From assembly GCF_000154825.1 (NCBI RefSeq), contig NZ_DS560015.1, positions 397,052 through 461,051 of the forward strand: a DNA stretch of 64,000 nt. The letters are read 5' to 3'. Positions 36,696 through 45,270 of this stretch are shown piece by piece. The stretch is from Anaerofustis stercorihominis DSM 17244. GTDB lineage: Bacteria > Bacillota > Clostridia > Eubacteriales > Anaerofustaceae. The notes beneath the pieces were generated by a model. It was not told the DNA's origin and searched no databases. It worked only from the letters and a program-made list of their open reading frames with translations. The position numbers and the translations under genes are program-made. The stretch's first letter is position 1, and each line of letters begins with the position of its first letter.

Positions 36696-37586
36696 ATGAA
36701 TAGTTTTGTAATAGAAGAGTATTTAAGTGATTTAAATATAAATGAGAATTCTAAAAAGGGGTATTTGTACGATTTAAATACCTTCTTTTTGTTTATCAAA
36801 GAAAGGAACTCTTTTGATGAATCATCTCATAATTTAGAAAGTGAATTAAATTTATTTAAAGGTCTTAATAATATCGATATGTATGCTTACATAAATTATT
36901 TGAAATCATCATTAAGTAATTCGGATAAGACGATCGCAAGAAAATTATCCGCGGTTAAAAATCTTTATAAGTATTTAAATAAAAAATATTCTTTTAATAA
37001 TGAGATTATAACTTTTAAATTTAAATACGATAATACATCCTTCAATAATGAAGTCCTGAGTGATAAACAAATAAAAGAGTTGATAGAATATACCAAAAAT
37101 AATGAACCGTTAAAAAATCAAATCATAATATTTTTGATCCTTTTTAACGGACTTACGGTTAAAGAACTAAAAAATATAAAAATCAAAGATATTTACGAAA
37201 ATTCCATAGTTATCGACAGTAATGGTGAAAATGAAAGGATAATAAAAATAAATGACGCTCTGAGAGCCATTTTAAGCGACTTTTTAAATCCAGTCGACCA
37301 GTTGTACCTGTTAAAAGGACGTAATAATCAGCCCATTACCGAAAGACGAATACAAGAAGTTGTAAAGAACGCACTTTCTAAAATAGGTATAAATAAAAAA
37401 GGTATTTCAACAGGAATACTGAGGAATACGTCCGTAAAGATGATAAAGGAGTATAACTCTGCAGGATTTACGGATATAAAAAATTTTCTCGGTATCAAGA
37501 CTGATAAACAAGTGGAGAAGTATTTGAAAGACTCTAATGAACTGAATGAACTCGATATGAATAAAAATCCCTTCAGTAAATTTTAA
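36696..37586 (+). CDS. Tyrosine recombinase-like protein with degraded active site
   Basis: The 296-residue protein has a SAM-like N-terminal core-binding domain (about 5-95) and a C-terminal catalytic fold (about 120-285). The first arginine region reads FNGLTVKELKNI where active enzymes have TGxRxSE. The HxLR box reads TGILRNT (His lost, second Arg kept) and LGH reads LGI. The final tyrosine region KYLK is present. So at least the first arginine and both histidines appear lost, and it is probably not a standard recombinase; it may bind DNA only. GGGTAGTGG precedes the ATG. It is followed by non-coding AT-rich DNA. Confidence 0.75.
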   Translation: MNSFVIEEYLSDLNINENSKKGYLYDLNTFFLFIKERNSFDESSHNLESELNLFKGLNNIDMYAYINYLKSSLSNSDKTIARKLSAVKNLYKYLNKKYSFNNEIITFKFKYDNTSFNNEVLSDKQIKELIEYTKNNEPLKNQIIIFLILFNGLTVKELKNIKIKDIYENSIVIDSNGENERIIKINDALRAILSDFLNPVDQLYLLKGRNNQPITERRIQEVVKNALSKIGINKKGISTGILRNTSVKMIKEYNSAGFTDIKNFLGIKTDKQVEKYLKDSNELNELDMNKNPFSKF

Positions 37587-38207
37587 AATGATTTTTATAT
37601 GAAAGAACTATATGATTTAATAAATTGGTAAAGATTTAATAAAAGAATTAAATACAATCAAGATAAAAGAGCTGAAGATAAATTATAAAGAGAAAGTTTA
37701 ATTAAAATTATTTTAATTAATATTTAATTGGAAGTGTTTGATCAAAGGCTGATAAACAAAGGATTTGAGAAGATTATTATAATATCTTTAATTTAGGTAT
37801 AAAATATGTTTAAGTTTATGCTAAAGTTGTCTTTAGCGGAAAGTTGGTTTATTATTAATATGGTATCGTATCTTATTCCCCTTATATTCAATAAACTTAA
37901 AAATAGTAAAAATACAAGTTTCCCCTTATTATTGAGATGATTTAAAATGAATTATAATGGTATATTTTTTTATTCATTATTATATATATTTCAAAAATAT
38001 CAGCTCAAACAATAGAAATAAAAATCAAATACATTTTAATAATAGTATTGCTAAGAAATCATAATCATTAAGATTATTTTATTAAAAAATAAGTAAAAAA
38101 ACTAATTAAAATTCTATATCCCCTGCCTTATAACAAATTAAATTGATTTAATATTAAAAATATTGTATGATTATATTATTAAATTAATATTTAAAGGGGG
38201 AAAAATA
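37587..38207. other. Very AT-rich gene-poor stretch, about 620 bases
   Basis: All frames are broken by many stops. The one notable ORF is 37806-37940, a 44-codon hydrophobic reading frame (MFKFMLKLSLAESWF...) with only a weak AGGT upstream; it may be a relic or a chance ORF. TATAAT-like boxes are common simply because of base composition. It may be a decayed gene between the degenerate recombinase and the broken surface protein. Confidence 0.5.
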
Positions 38208-39269
38208 ATGATATCAAAAAAGAAAGTACACATGCTTTTATTTACTGTAATGGCTTTATTTATATTAATCTCCGTTCCATCAATTTCCAAAGCGGCAGAT
38301 GATGAGCATTTTATATTTTTAACATCTGAGGATCTTTCTGTAACCTACAGAACTGATAAAACAAAAGGAGTAAAGGGAGAAGAAGTAATTCTTACGGTAA
38401 CTCCTTATCCCGGATATAAAATAAAGGATTTAGATACTAGACTTACTATAGTAGATAGTGAAAACAATTCTATACCTTTCACTAAAACAAGCGGTCCTGA
38501 CAGTAACCTTGAAGAAAAATTTAAATTTATTATAGGTGATCATAATATAACAGTAACAGTTCCACATTCTGATCCTTGTTATGATTTAACTGTAGATCCC
38601 AATATTAAATTCGGGAAAGTGACATTAACGGAGTCAAAGCTATGTCTTTAGGAAATAGGACACATAAAAGTAATAAATGATCCGGAATATCATTTATCAG
38701 ATATATATATTGAGTATACTAACGGAAATAAAGAATTTCCTGTTCTTAATAGGATGACAGGAACTTATGATTTTACTCAAAATAATCCAAAGCCGGGTAT
38801 TGTGCATGCTAAATTTGAAAAAGATACTTATGAAATATATATTTCCCCCGATATAAAAGGAGGCACTATTACAGCGAATAGAAAATCCGCCGGAGTAGAT
38901 GATATAGTAACTTTGACGGTAAAAGAAGATAAAGGATATAAACTTAAAAATATAAATATAAAAGGTGATGTCGTTGATCCGATAAAATTAACAAAAATCT
39001 CTGATTTGAAATATCAGTTTAAAATGCCAAGAAGCGGTATTTTTGTATCTGCTGATTTTAAAAAAGTATCTGATAATACTCCTATTGTGAAAAAAGGCGG
39101 AAACACCAAAAGCAGCGGAACGAAAATAACGGCAGCTAAAAAAACTACGGGTTCGGGGATTGTAAAGACAGGAGACGAAAACGGGGATATATTAAGTTTT
39201 TATGTGATTTTATCTTTACTTTCCATAACAGGTATTGCCTTTATATATAGATATAAAAGACAGCATTAA
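38208..39269 (+). pseudogene. Surface protein with repeat domains and sorting-like C-terminus, interrupted by an amber codon
   Basis: The ATG at 38208 follows AAAGGGGGA; the frame is open from 38163 but the better start is here. An N-terminal signal peptide (MISKKKVHMLL...SKA) is followed by at least two beta-repeat modules of the InlB-like/bacterial repeat type (GYKIKDLD..., GYKLKNINIKG). The C-terminus has VKTGDENG, a hydrophobic helix and RYKRQH, resembling a sortase-type anchor though without a proline. TAG at 38649-38651 stops translation at codon 148. The same frame stays open and homologous-looking on both sides (38652-39269), so this is a single nonsense change. TAG is an ordinary stop elsewhere (trxB, hxlA). 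Confidence 0.75.
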
Positions 39270-39276
39270 ACAATAT

Positions 39277-39311
39277 AAAAAAGACACAGATATTAAACTG
39301 TGTCTTTTTTA
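39277..39311. terminator. Bidirectional terminator between the surface protein gene and tex
   Basis: AAAAAAGACACAG pairs perfectly with CTGTGTCTTTTTT around an eight-base loop. Confidence 0.85.
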
Positions 39312-41456
39312 TTACCTTATCATAGAAAGTGAAATCCTGTTTTTATCCTTATTTACATCCAGCACCGTCACTTCAACTATATCCCCTGTCTTTAATATAT
39401 CGCTTGGATGTTTTATAAATGTATTTGAAATTTGAGATATATGAACAAGCCCGTCCTGATGTACTCCTATATCCACAAAAGCACCAAAGTCTACGACATT
39501 CCTAACGGTTCCTTTTAACTTCATACCCACAATCAAGTCTTCCATTTCCAAAACATCGCTTCTTAGTATCGGAGCGGGTATATCTTCTCTTGGGTCTCTG
39601 CCCGGTTTTATAAGCTCCTTTAAAATATCTTTTAGCGTAGGGATACCTATTTCACATTTTTCAGCTATCTCGCTTAAACCTATTTTTTTAGCTTCTTCTT
39701 CCAAATCAGATATGTTTTCTGTATTTACGTCTTTTAAAGTATGTCCAGTGAGTTCCAATACGTTTTTAGCCGCTTTATATGTTTCGGGATGTACTCCGGA
39801 ATTATCCAAAGGATTTAAACTCTCTGCAACTCTTAAAAAGCCCGCACACTGTTCATAAGATTTTTTACCCAGTTTAGGAACTTTTAAAAGCTCTGAACGT
39901 TTATTGTAAATCCCATTTTCTTCTCTGTAAGCAACTATATTTTTAGCTACGGCACTGCTTATCCCCGCAACATATTCAAGAAGAGAAACAGAAGCTGTGT
40001 TTAAATCAACACCTACGCTGTTTACAACGCTTTCTACCACGCCTGTCAATGCTTCATTAAGTCTTGCCTTCGGCATATCGTGCTGATACTGTCCCACGCC
40101 TATGCTTTTAGGGTCTATTTTAACAAGTTCTGCAAGGGGATCCTGAAGCCTTCTTGCAATAGAAACTGCACTCCTTAGTGCTACATCGAAATCAGGGAAT
40201 TCCTTTGCGGCAAGTTTGGAAGCTGAGTATACCGAAGCCCCTGCTTCGTTTACTATCATGTATTGAACGTCAGTTCCCTTTATCGTATCCGCCACAAATT
40301 TTTCAGATTCTCTTGAAGCCGTCCCGTTCCCTATAGATATTATCTCTACGTTATACTTAGCTATCAAAGCGTTTATTATCTTTTTCGCTTCTTCTGTTTT
40401 ATTGTGAGGAGGTGTGGGGTATATAACGGTAGTATCCAGTACCTTTCCCGTCCAGTCCACGACTGCAATCTTACAACCCGTTCTGTAAGCAGGGTCTAAA
40501 CCCAAAGTTACTTTATTTTTTACAGGAGGTTGCATCAAAAGCTGTCTTAAGTTAGTCGAAAAAGTCTTTATAGCCGATTCGTTGGCAGTATCCGTCAAAT
40601 CATTCCTGATTTCCCTTTCTATGGAAGGAAATAATAATCTGTCAAAGGCATCGATACATGTATCTGTCATATATTTATATGCACTGTTTTTGTTATTCTT
40701 AATGACGTGCTTATGGATGATATAAAGAGCCTGCTCTTTATCTACGCTTATACCTACTTTTAAGAAGCCTTCCTTTTCACCTCGGTTAAGCGCCAGCACT
40801 TTATGTCCCGCAAGTTTTTTGATACCTTCGCTGAAATCATAATAAGTAGCATATACACTGTCTTCATCTTTAGTGTTTTTACTTGCTATCTTACCTCTTT
40901 GACGTATGAACTGTTTTAATTCTTTTCTTATACCCGCATCATCTGAAATGCTTTCCGCGATTATATCAAGAGCACCTTTTATTGCTTCTTCTTCGTTATT
41001 TACGCCATTTTCTTCATTGATATAATCTTTTGCAAGTTCGGTGATATCACCTAAATCCGTATTTTGAGAAATAATCAAATCAGATAAAGGTTCAAGCCCT
41101 TTTTCCTTTGCAATAGAAGCTCTGGTCTTTCTCTTAGGTTTATATGGTCTGTATAAGTCTTCTACTTCAGAAAGAGTTTTTGCATCGTTTATGGATTTCT
41201 CAAGTTCTCCTGTCAGCTTTTCCAAAGAAGCAATGGATTTCTTTACTTCCTCTTTTCTTTCATTTAAGTTGATCAAATAATTGAGTCTGTCCGTTATCTC
41301 CCTTAAAAGCTGATCGTCCATGGAACCTGTGAGTTCTTTACGATACCTTGCTATAAAAGGAACCGTATCCCCCTTGTTTAAGAGTTCAATAACATTTTCA
41401 ATATGTTTTTTGTTTTGATTGAATTCACTTGCTAAAGTTTCGATTATCTGCTGCAT
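39312..41456 (-). CDS. tex: Tex family RNA-binding transcription accessory protein
   Basis: The 714-residue protein has the N-terminal Tex helical domain (GDTVPFIARYRKE near residue 30; DLYRPYKPKRKTRA near 105) and a YqgF-like RNase H fold beginning LGLDPAYRTGCKIAVVD (about 322). Helix-hairpin-helix motifs (about 490-560) and a C-terminal S1 domain (about 635-710) follow. Tex is a widespread, conserved nucleic-acid-binding factor with a role in transcription. AAAGAGG stands before the ATG on the minus strand. The second palindrome lies 28-59 bases upstream of its start. Confidence 0.95.
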   Translation of the reverse strand: MQQIIETLASEFNQNKKHIENVIELLNKGDTVPFIARYRKELTGSMDDQLLREITDRLNYLINLNERKEEVKKSIASLEKLTGELEKSINDAKTLSEVEDLYRPYKPKRKTRASIAKEKGLEPLSDLIISQNTDLGDITELAKDYINEENGVNNEEEAIKGALDIIAESISDDAGIRKELKQFIRQRGKIASKNTKDEDSVYATYYDFSEGIKKLAGHKVLALNRGEKEGFLKVGISVDKEQALYIIHKHVIKNNKNSAYKYMTDTCIDAFDRLLFPSIEREIRNDLTDTANESAIKTFSTNLRQLLMQPPVKNKVTLGLDPAYRTGCKIAVVDWTGKVLDTTVIYPTPPHNKTEEAKKIINALIAKYNVEIISIGNGTASRESEKFVADTIKGTDVQYMIVNEAGASVYSASKLAAKEFPDFDVALRSAVSIARRLQDPLAELVKIDPKSIGVGQYQHDMPKARLNEALTGVVESVVNSVGVDLNTASVSLLEYVAGISSAVAKNIVAYREENGIYNKRSELLKVPKLGKKSYEQCAGFLRVAESLNPLDNSGVHPETYKAAKNVLELTGHTLKDVNTENISDLEEEAKKIGLSEIAEKCEIGIPTLKDILKELIKPGRDPREDIPAPILRSDVLEMEDLIVGMKLKGTVRNVVDFGAFVDIGVHQDGLVHISQISNTFIKHPSDILKTGDIVEVTVLDVNKDKNRISLSMIR

Positions 41457-41483
41457 TTCATACCTCTTTATTTAATAATACTG

Positions 41484-41515
41484 TTACTACACTAAATAAA
41501 TATTTAGTGTAGTAA
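41484..41515. repeat. 32-bp perfect palindrome, copy 2 (dif-like or operator)
   Basis: Arms TTACTACACTAAATA and TATTTAGTGTAGTAA (15 bases each, no mismatch) flank AA. It matches copy 1 at 36650-36683 in the centre and in spacing. It lies upstream of tex, in a 240-base intergenic region between tex and azlD that has no other gene. Confidence 0.75.
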
Positions 41516-41698
41516 ATATTTTAATTTTAAAATCATAATTTATAAATTTATTTTAAGGAAATATTAAAGCTTATTTTTATACTTTATATTTATTTTCTAT
41601 TTTTTATCTTGTTTTAAGATGTAAATCTAACGTAAAAATTAATATTATTATAAACTTTATTTATGATTACTGCTTCCCTATTATATTTATATTATCTA

Positions 41699-42040
41699 TT
41701 ACACAAAAACTGCCTGAACCAATATCATATACACTATGGTAGAACCGAATATACTTATAAAGTTGTTCCGCTTCCAAATATGAAGTCCCACTGCCAAAAG
41801 TACTCCTATTATTTCGGGTATCCCGTAAGGATAGGCTATCAAAGACATATCCTTTAAGCAGTAAACCAAAAGCATTATCATCATAGCAGGAGGAAGGACT
41901 TTCCCCAAATATAATATGGTATCGCTCGGTTTCTTCCCTTTCCCCGAGAAAAGGACAAAAGGGACCGATCTTGTGATAAATGTAATTATACATATGATAC
42001 CGATTGCCAAAAGACCTTGAATCAAAGTATATTTATTCAT
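41699..42040 (-). CDS. azlD: Branched-chain amino acid exporter small subunit
   Basis: This 113-residue membrane protein has four hydrophobic helices and the AzlD pattern ITRSVPFVLF plus PAMMIMLLVYCL. AzlD works with AzlC in export of branched-chain amino acids and analogues. The start overlaps the end of azlC by eight bases, the usual arrangement, which implies coupled translation. Confidence 0.9.
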   Translation of the reverse strand: MNKYTLIQGLLAIGIICIITFITRSVPFVLFSGKGKKPSDTILYLGKVLPPAMMIMLLVYCLKDMSLIAYPYGIPEIIGVLLAVGLHIWKRNNFISIFGSTIVYMILVQAVFV

Positions 42041-42737
42041 CCAGTATACCCTCCTTCTCTTCCCTTTTCTTATCCAGCAGAAGAAGTGTTATAATACCTA
42101 TTATTGCGGGTATCATCATGTTGTCCGCACCGAAGATAATCAGAGATATTATACCGCATATTCCTCCGATAAACACTGGAGTCTTGTCTTTTAAATTCAT
42201 CCACTGTTCTACGCACAATACGCAGAATAAGGCTATCATGGCAAATGAAACACCGTTAGTATTGATATTTATTATAGAGCCTATAGTTGCTCCCAGTATC
42301 GAGCCGATTATCCAGTAGCTTTGGTCCAGTATACTTATGTAAAAATAATAATTTTCTTTGTCATGTTTCACACTTTCCGGAACGGTGGAAGAAGTCAAAA
42401 GCGCATATGTTTCGTCAGTCAACGCAAATATCATATATAATTTTTTAAAAAAACTTATCCCTTTAAAAGTTTCTATTAAAGAAAGCCCGTAGACCATATG
42501 TCTGAAATTCACAAAAAAGCTCATTAGAGCAACACTTATAAGGCTCATACCGCCTTGAAACATTACGACTGCAAGATACTGAAGCGTACCCGCATATATG
42601 CTAAGGGACATTCCTCCCGCCCAAATAAAATTAAGACCAATGCTTTGTATCATCAGTCCGAATGCAAAACCAATGGATAGATATCCAAGAAGTACCGGCA
42701 TAGTAACCTTAAATGCCTCTTTAAATGTCTTATTCAT
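42033..42737 (-). CDS. azlC: Branched-chain amino acid exporter large subunit
   Basis: The 234-residue integral membrane protein has about six to seven helices, with the AzlC signature GLMIQSIGLNFIWAGGMSLS and FFVNFRHMVYGLSL. With AzlD it forms the azaleucine/branched-chain amino acid exporter. It is transcribed toward azlD and tex on the minus strand, divergent from the Xer-type gene. Confidence 0.93.
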   Translation of the reverse strand: MNKTFKEAFKVTMPVLLGYLSIGFAFGLMIQSIGLNFIWAGGMSLSIYAGTLQYLAVVMFQGGMSLISVALMSFFVNFRHMVYGLSLIETFKGISFFKKLYMIFALTDETYALLTSSTVPESVKHDKENYYFYISILDQSYWIIGSILGATIGSIININTNGVSFAMIALFCVLCVEQWMNLKDKTPVFIGGICGIISLIIFGADNMMIPAIIGIITLLLLDKKREEKEGILDE

Positions 42738-42794
42738 TCTACACCCCTAATACTATCAATTTATCAAACTTTTACCATTATACCACATAAAACT

Positions 42795-42822
42795 TTGAAA
42801 TTTAAGAAGATTGTAATATAAT
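42795..42822 (+). promoter_or_regulatory. Promoter of the Xer-type recombinase gene
   Basis: TTGAAA, 16 bases, TATAAT, 28 bases before the start codon. Confidence 0.65.
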
Positions 42823-42850
42823 TAGATATATTATTTGTCTAGGAGTTAAC

Positions 42851-43912
42851 ATGGCCGATTATACAAAAGAAGTCTCAAATAAACTTAATATAAAACTAAG
42901 AGAAGAAATAAAAGAGCTGCCGAGCTTTGCAAATGCTTTCTTCAGGGGTATCACAAACAATACTTCCATAAAGACAAGGATCGCATATGCTATGGATTTA
43001 AAGATATTTTTTGAATATCTAATAGAAAATCATCCCCTATTTACTCATTTAAAAGATATAAAAGACATTTCTCTAAGTGATTTGGATAATGTAAAAGCCG
43101 TTGACTTGGAAGACTTTACCGAATACCTTTCTTATTACACCAAGGAACATTATAAGAACGAAAACAGTAAGGTTCAGCTTTCGAATTCCAACAGAGGGAA
43201 AATGCGAAAGCTTTCGACTCTTCGTTCTTTCTATAAATACTATTTCAAGAAAGAAATGATCAAGACTAACCCGACTGTTTTGGTGGACTTGCCTAAAAAT
43301 TACGAAAAGCCTATTATAAGGTTAGAACCGAACGAAGTGGCAAATCTTTTAGATGAAATAGAAAGCGGGAAAAGCCTGACCCCGGCTCAGCTCAAATATC
43401 ATAATAAGACAAAAGTAAGAGACTTAGCAATCGTAACACTGCTTGTGGGTACGGGTATACGTATAAGCGAATGTGTGGGACTTAATGTGAACGATGTTGA
43501 TTTTAACAATGACAGTTTTGTCGTTACCAGAAAAGGCGGGAACAAAACCATACTTTATATGCCTGAAGAAGTAAGAGAAGCACTTCTCAGATATTTAAGG
43601 GAAACGAGAGAGAATATCGATACGGAGGAAAGTGCTCTGTTTTTATCCCTTCAAAATAAAAGGATGACTCAAAGCAGTATACAAAAGATGTTGAAGAAAT
43701 ATACAAAGATAGTTGTTCCGCTAAAAAACATATCCCCTCATAAATTAAGAAGTACCTACGGAACAAATTTATATAAGGAAACGGGAGATATATATCTGGT
43801 TGCAGATGTTCTCGGTCATAAAGATGTAAATACGACAAAGAAACATTACGCAGCGATAGAAGAAGAGAGAAGAAAAATAGCGGCAAGAGTAACAAAGTTA
43901 AGAGATGATTAA
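42851..43912 (+). CDS. Xer-type tyrosine recombinase (XerS-like length)
   Basis: The 353-residue protein has a core-binding domain (about 30-155) and a full catalytic set: GTGIRISE (Arg I, about residue 202), the lysine in TRKGGNK, SPHKLRSTYG (His and Arg II), LGHKDVNTTKKHY with the nucleophile tyrosine. Its length and insertion are nearer to single-component XerS (about 356) than to XerC/XerD (about 300). This suggests it may be the chromosome dimer resolution enzyme, but that is an inference. It has its own promoter and terminator. Confidence 0.85.
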   Translation: MADYTKEVSNKLNIKLREEIKELPSFANAFFRGITNNTSIKTRIAYAMDLKIFFEYLIENHPLFTHLKDIKDISLSDLDNVKAVDLEDFTEYLSYYTKEHYKNENSKVQLSNSNRGKMRKLSTLRSFYKYYFKKEMIKTNPTVLVDLPKNYEKPIIRLEPNEVANLLDEIESGKSLTPAQLKYHNKTKVRDLAIVTLLVGTGIRISECVGLNVNDVDFNNDSFVVTRKGGNKTILYMPEEVREALLRYLRETRENIDTEESALFLSLQNKRMTQSSIQKMLKKYTKIVVPLKNISPHKLRSTYGTNLYKETGDIYLVADVLGHKDVNTTKKHYAAIEEERRKIAARVTKLRDD

Positions 43913-43915
43913 CCT

Positions 43916-43944
43916 AAAAAAGACCCGGATAAGGTCTTTTTTAG
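43916..43944 (+). terminator. Terminator of the Xer-type gene
   Basis: AAAAAAGACC-CGGATAA-GGTCTTTTTT. Confidence 0.85.
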
Positions 43945-44096
43945 CGTTTACTATTGATTGATAATTTATATATTACCCATATATTAAAGAATATATGAGG
44001 AGTGGGTTAATTTATTCGAACAAAACCGAAGCTTAATAAACATATGTTTACATCAAATGTTCGAGTGCTAAATTAAAAAAAAATAAAATATTAAAT

Positions 44097-44444
44097 TTAA
44101 TAAGGAAGTAAAATCCTTTGACCTACTTCAATAGATTGATTTTCATCTATATCGTTAAGCTTACCTATTTCATAGATAGTCTGTCTTACGTCTGTCCCGT
44201 CGTCCGTTATATCTTTGGCTATATCCCATAAAGTATCGTTAGCTTGAACCGTGTATACAGGGTAAGTATCCTGATGTAAAGTCTTTGCTTTAGCGGAATA
44301 AAAAAATGTAGGAACACTTATAAGAACAGCCAAAATCAAAGCGGAAATCATTATTCTTTTCTTTCTTCTTAAAGCTCTTTTTCTTTTTGCTCTTTCGATT
44401 CTTTTTTGTTTGTTTCTATATACATTGTATTCATAATTTGTCAT
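44097..44444 (-). CDS. yneA: YneA-like SOS cell-division inhibitor with LysM domain
   Basis: The 115-residue protein has a highly basic N-terminus (residues 10-30), one membrane helix (about 31-50) and a C-terminal LysM domain (YTVQANDTLWDIAKDI...VGQRILLPY). Size, layout and divergent placement from lexA match YneA of Bacillus, which delays division during the SOS response. Two SOS boxes lie in its promoter. AAGGGGG precedes the ATG. The symbol is by context and domain layout; sequence identity is not tested. Confidence 0.8.
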   Translation of the reverse strand: MTNYEYNVYRNKQKRIERAKRKRALRRKKRIMISALILAVLISVPTFFYSAKAKTLHQDTYPVYTVQANDTLWDIAKDITDDGTDVRQTIYEIGKLNDIDENQSIEVGQRILLPY

Positions 44445-44469
44445 TTTCTTGTCCCCCTTATCGAAATAA

Positions 44470-44481
44470 GAACTTTTGTTC
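44470..44481. promoter_or_regulatory. SOS (LexA) box 1
   Basis: GAACTTTTGTTC, a perfect GAAC-N4-GTTC, downstream of the yneA -10 box. Confidence 0.85.
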
Positions 44482-44487
44482 GTTATT

Positions 44488-44517
44488 ATTATAGCAAACG
44501 TTCGTTCTATTTGTCAA
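44488..44517 (-). promoter_or_regulatory. Promoter of the yneA-like gene
   Basis: On the minus strand TTGACA, 18 bases, TATAAT. SOS box 2 fills the spacer and box 1 lies just downstream, so LexA should block it tightly. Confidence 0.75.
44496..44507. promoter_or_regulatory. SOS (LexA) box 2
   Basis: On the minus strand GAACGAACGTTT, between the -35 and -10 of the yneA promoter. Confidence 0.8.
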
Positions 44518-44547
44518 TATATTTAGAACAAATTTTTGAAAAAGTTA

Positions 44548-44559
44548 GAACATAAGTTT
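44548..44559. promoter_or_regulatory. SOS (LexA) box 3
   Basis: GAACATAAGTTT, overlapping the first bases of the lexA -35 hexamer; it fits autoregulation of lexA. Confidence 0.8.
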
Positions 44560-44585
44560 GACATTAACGGAAATATATGTATAAT
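44558..44585 (+). promoter_or_regulatory. Promoter of lexA
   Basis: TTGACA, 16 bases, TATAAT, ending 22 bases before the lexA ATG at 44608. Confidence 0.75.
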
Positions 44586-44607
44586 ATAATCATAGGAGGT
44601 TAATGTT

Positions 44608-45249
44608 ATGTATAACGATTTAACAAAAATTCAAATTAAAATATTAGATTTTATTAAAGCTGAATTAAAGGATAAGGGTTATCCCCCTTCAGTAAGAGAA
44701 ATTGGTTCAAATGTAGGTTTAACATCGACCTCATCTGTTCATAATCAATTAAACAACTTAGAAAAAAAAGGTTACATAAAAAGAGGAGTATCAAAGCAAA
44801 GAGCTATAGAAGTAGTCGGATTTTCTCCTTTCACCAAAGATGAAAATCAAGTTGATGAAGTAAGCCTCGTAGATGACGTAATAAACGTACCTATTATCGG
44901 TAATGTTGCGGCAGGTTATCCTATACTTGCAGAGGAAAACGTTGAGGATACCTATCCCCTTCCAAGTTCTTTTGTAGGGAAAAAGGAATGTTTCATGCTT
45001 CACGTCAAAGGTGACAGTATGATAAATGCAGGTATACTAAACGGAGATTTGGTTATAGTAAAAAAACAAAATACCGCAAACGACCATGATATTGTCGTTG
45101 CTCTGATCGATGATGAAGCAACGGTAAAGACTTTCTTCAAAGAACAAAACAGAGTCAGACTTCAGCCTGAAAATCCGGTTTATGACCCTATTTATTCCAC
45201 GGATTTAAAAATCCTCGGTAAAGTGATCGGGGTAATGAGAATGCTTTAA
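44608..45249 (+). CDS. lexA: SOS repressor LexA
   Basis: The 213-residue repressor has an N-terminal winged helix (LTKIQIKILDFI...YPPSVREIG...LTSTSSVHNQLNNLEKKGYI) and a C-terminal self-cleaving serine protease. The cleavage site is the Ala-Gly in NVAAGYP (about residue 102), the serine is in KGDSMINAG (about 138) and the lysine in EATVKTF (about 173). RecA on single-stranded DNA triggers self-cleavage and opens the SOS genes. AGGAGG is seven bases before the ATG; another ATG at 44603 is out of frame. Confidence 0.97.
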   Translation: MYNDLTKIQIKILDFIKAELKDKGYPPSVREIGSNVGLTSTSSVHNQLNNLEKKGYIKRGVSKQRAIEVVGFSPFTKDENQVDEVSLVDDVINVPIIGNVAAGYPILAEENVEDTYPLPSSFVGKKECFMLHVKGDSMINAGILNGDLVIVKKQNTANDHDIVVALIDDEATVKTFFKEQNRVRLQPENPVYDPIYSTDLKILGKVIGVMRML

Positions 45250-45270
45250 TAACCTTTTTATATAAAGTGA

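Noticed and set aside
38649-38651. Possible recoded amber codon (pyrrolysine-like)
   Set aside because: TAG ends several ordinary genes here (for example trxB and hxlA), no structure follows the codon and no pyl gene is in the window; a plain nonsense change is simpler.
36650-41515. A complete integrative element exploiting Xer
   Set aside because: The segment contains the conserved housekeeping gene tex and has no replication, mobilisation or phage genes; only the site hypothesis is kept.
41663-41857. Plus-strand ORF over azlD
   Set aside because: It is the antisense of the well-supported azlD gene and has no family features.
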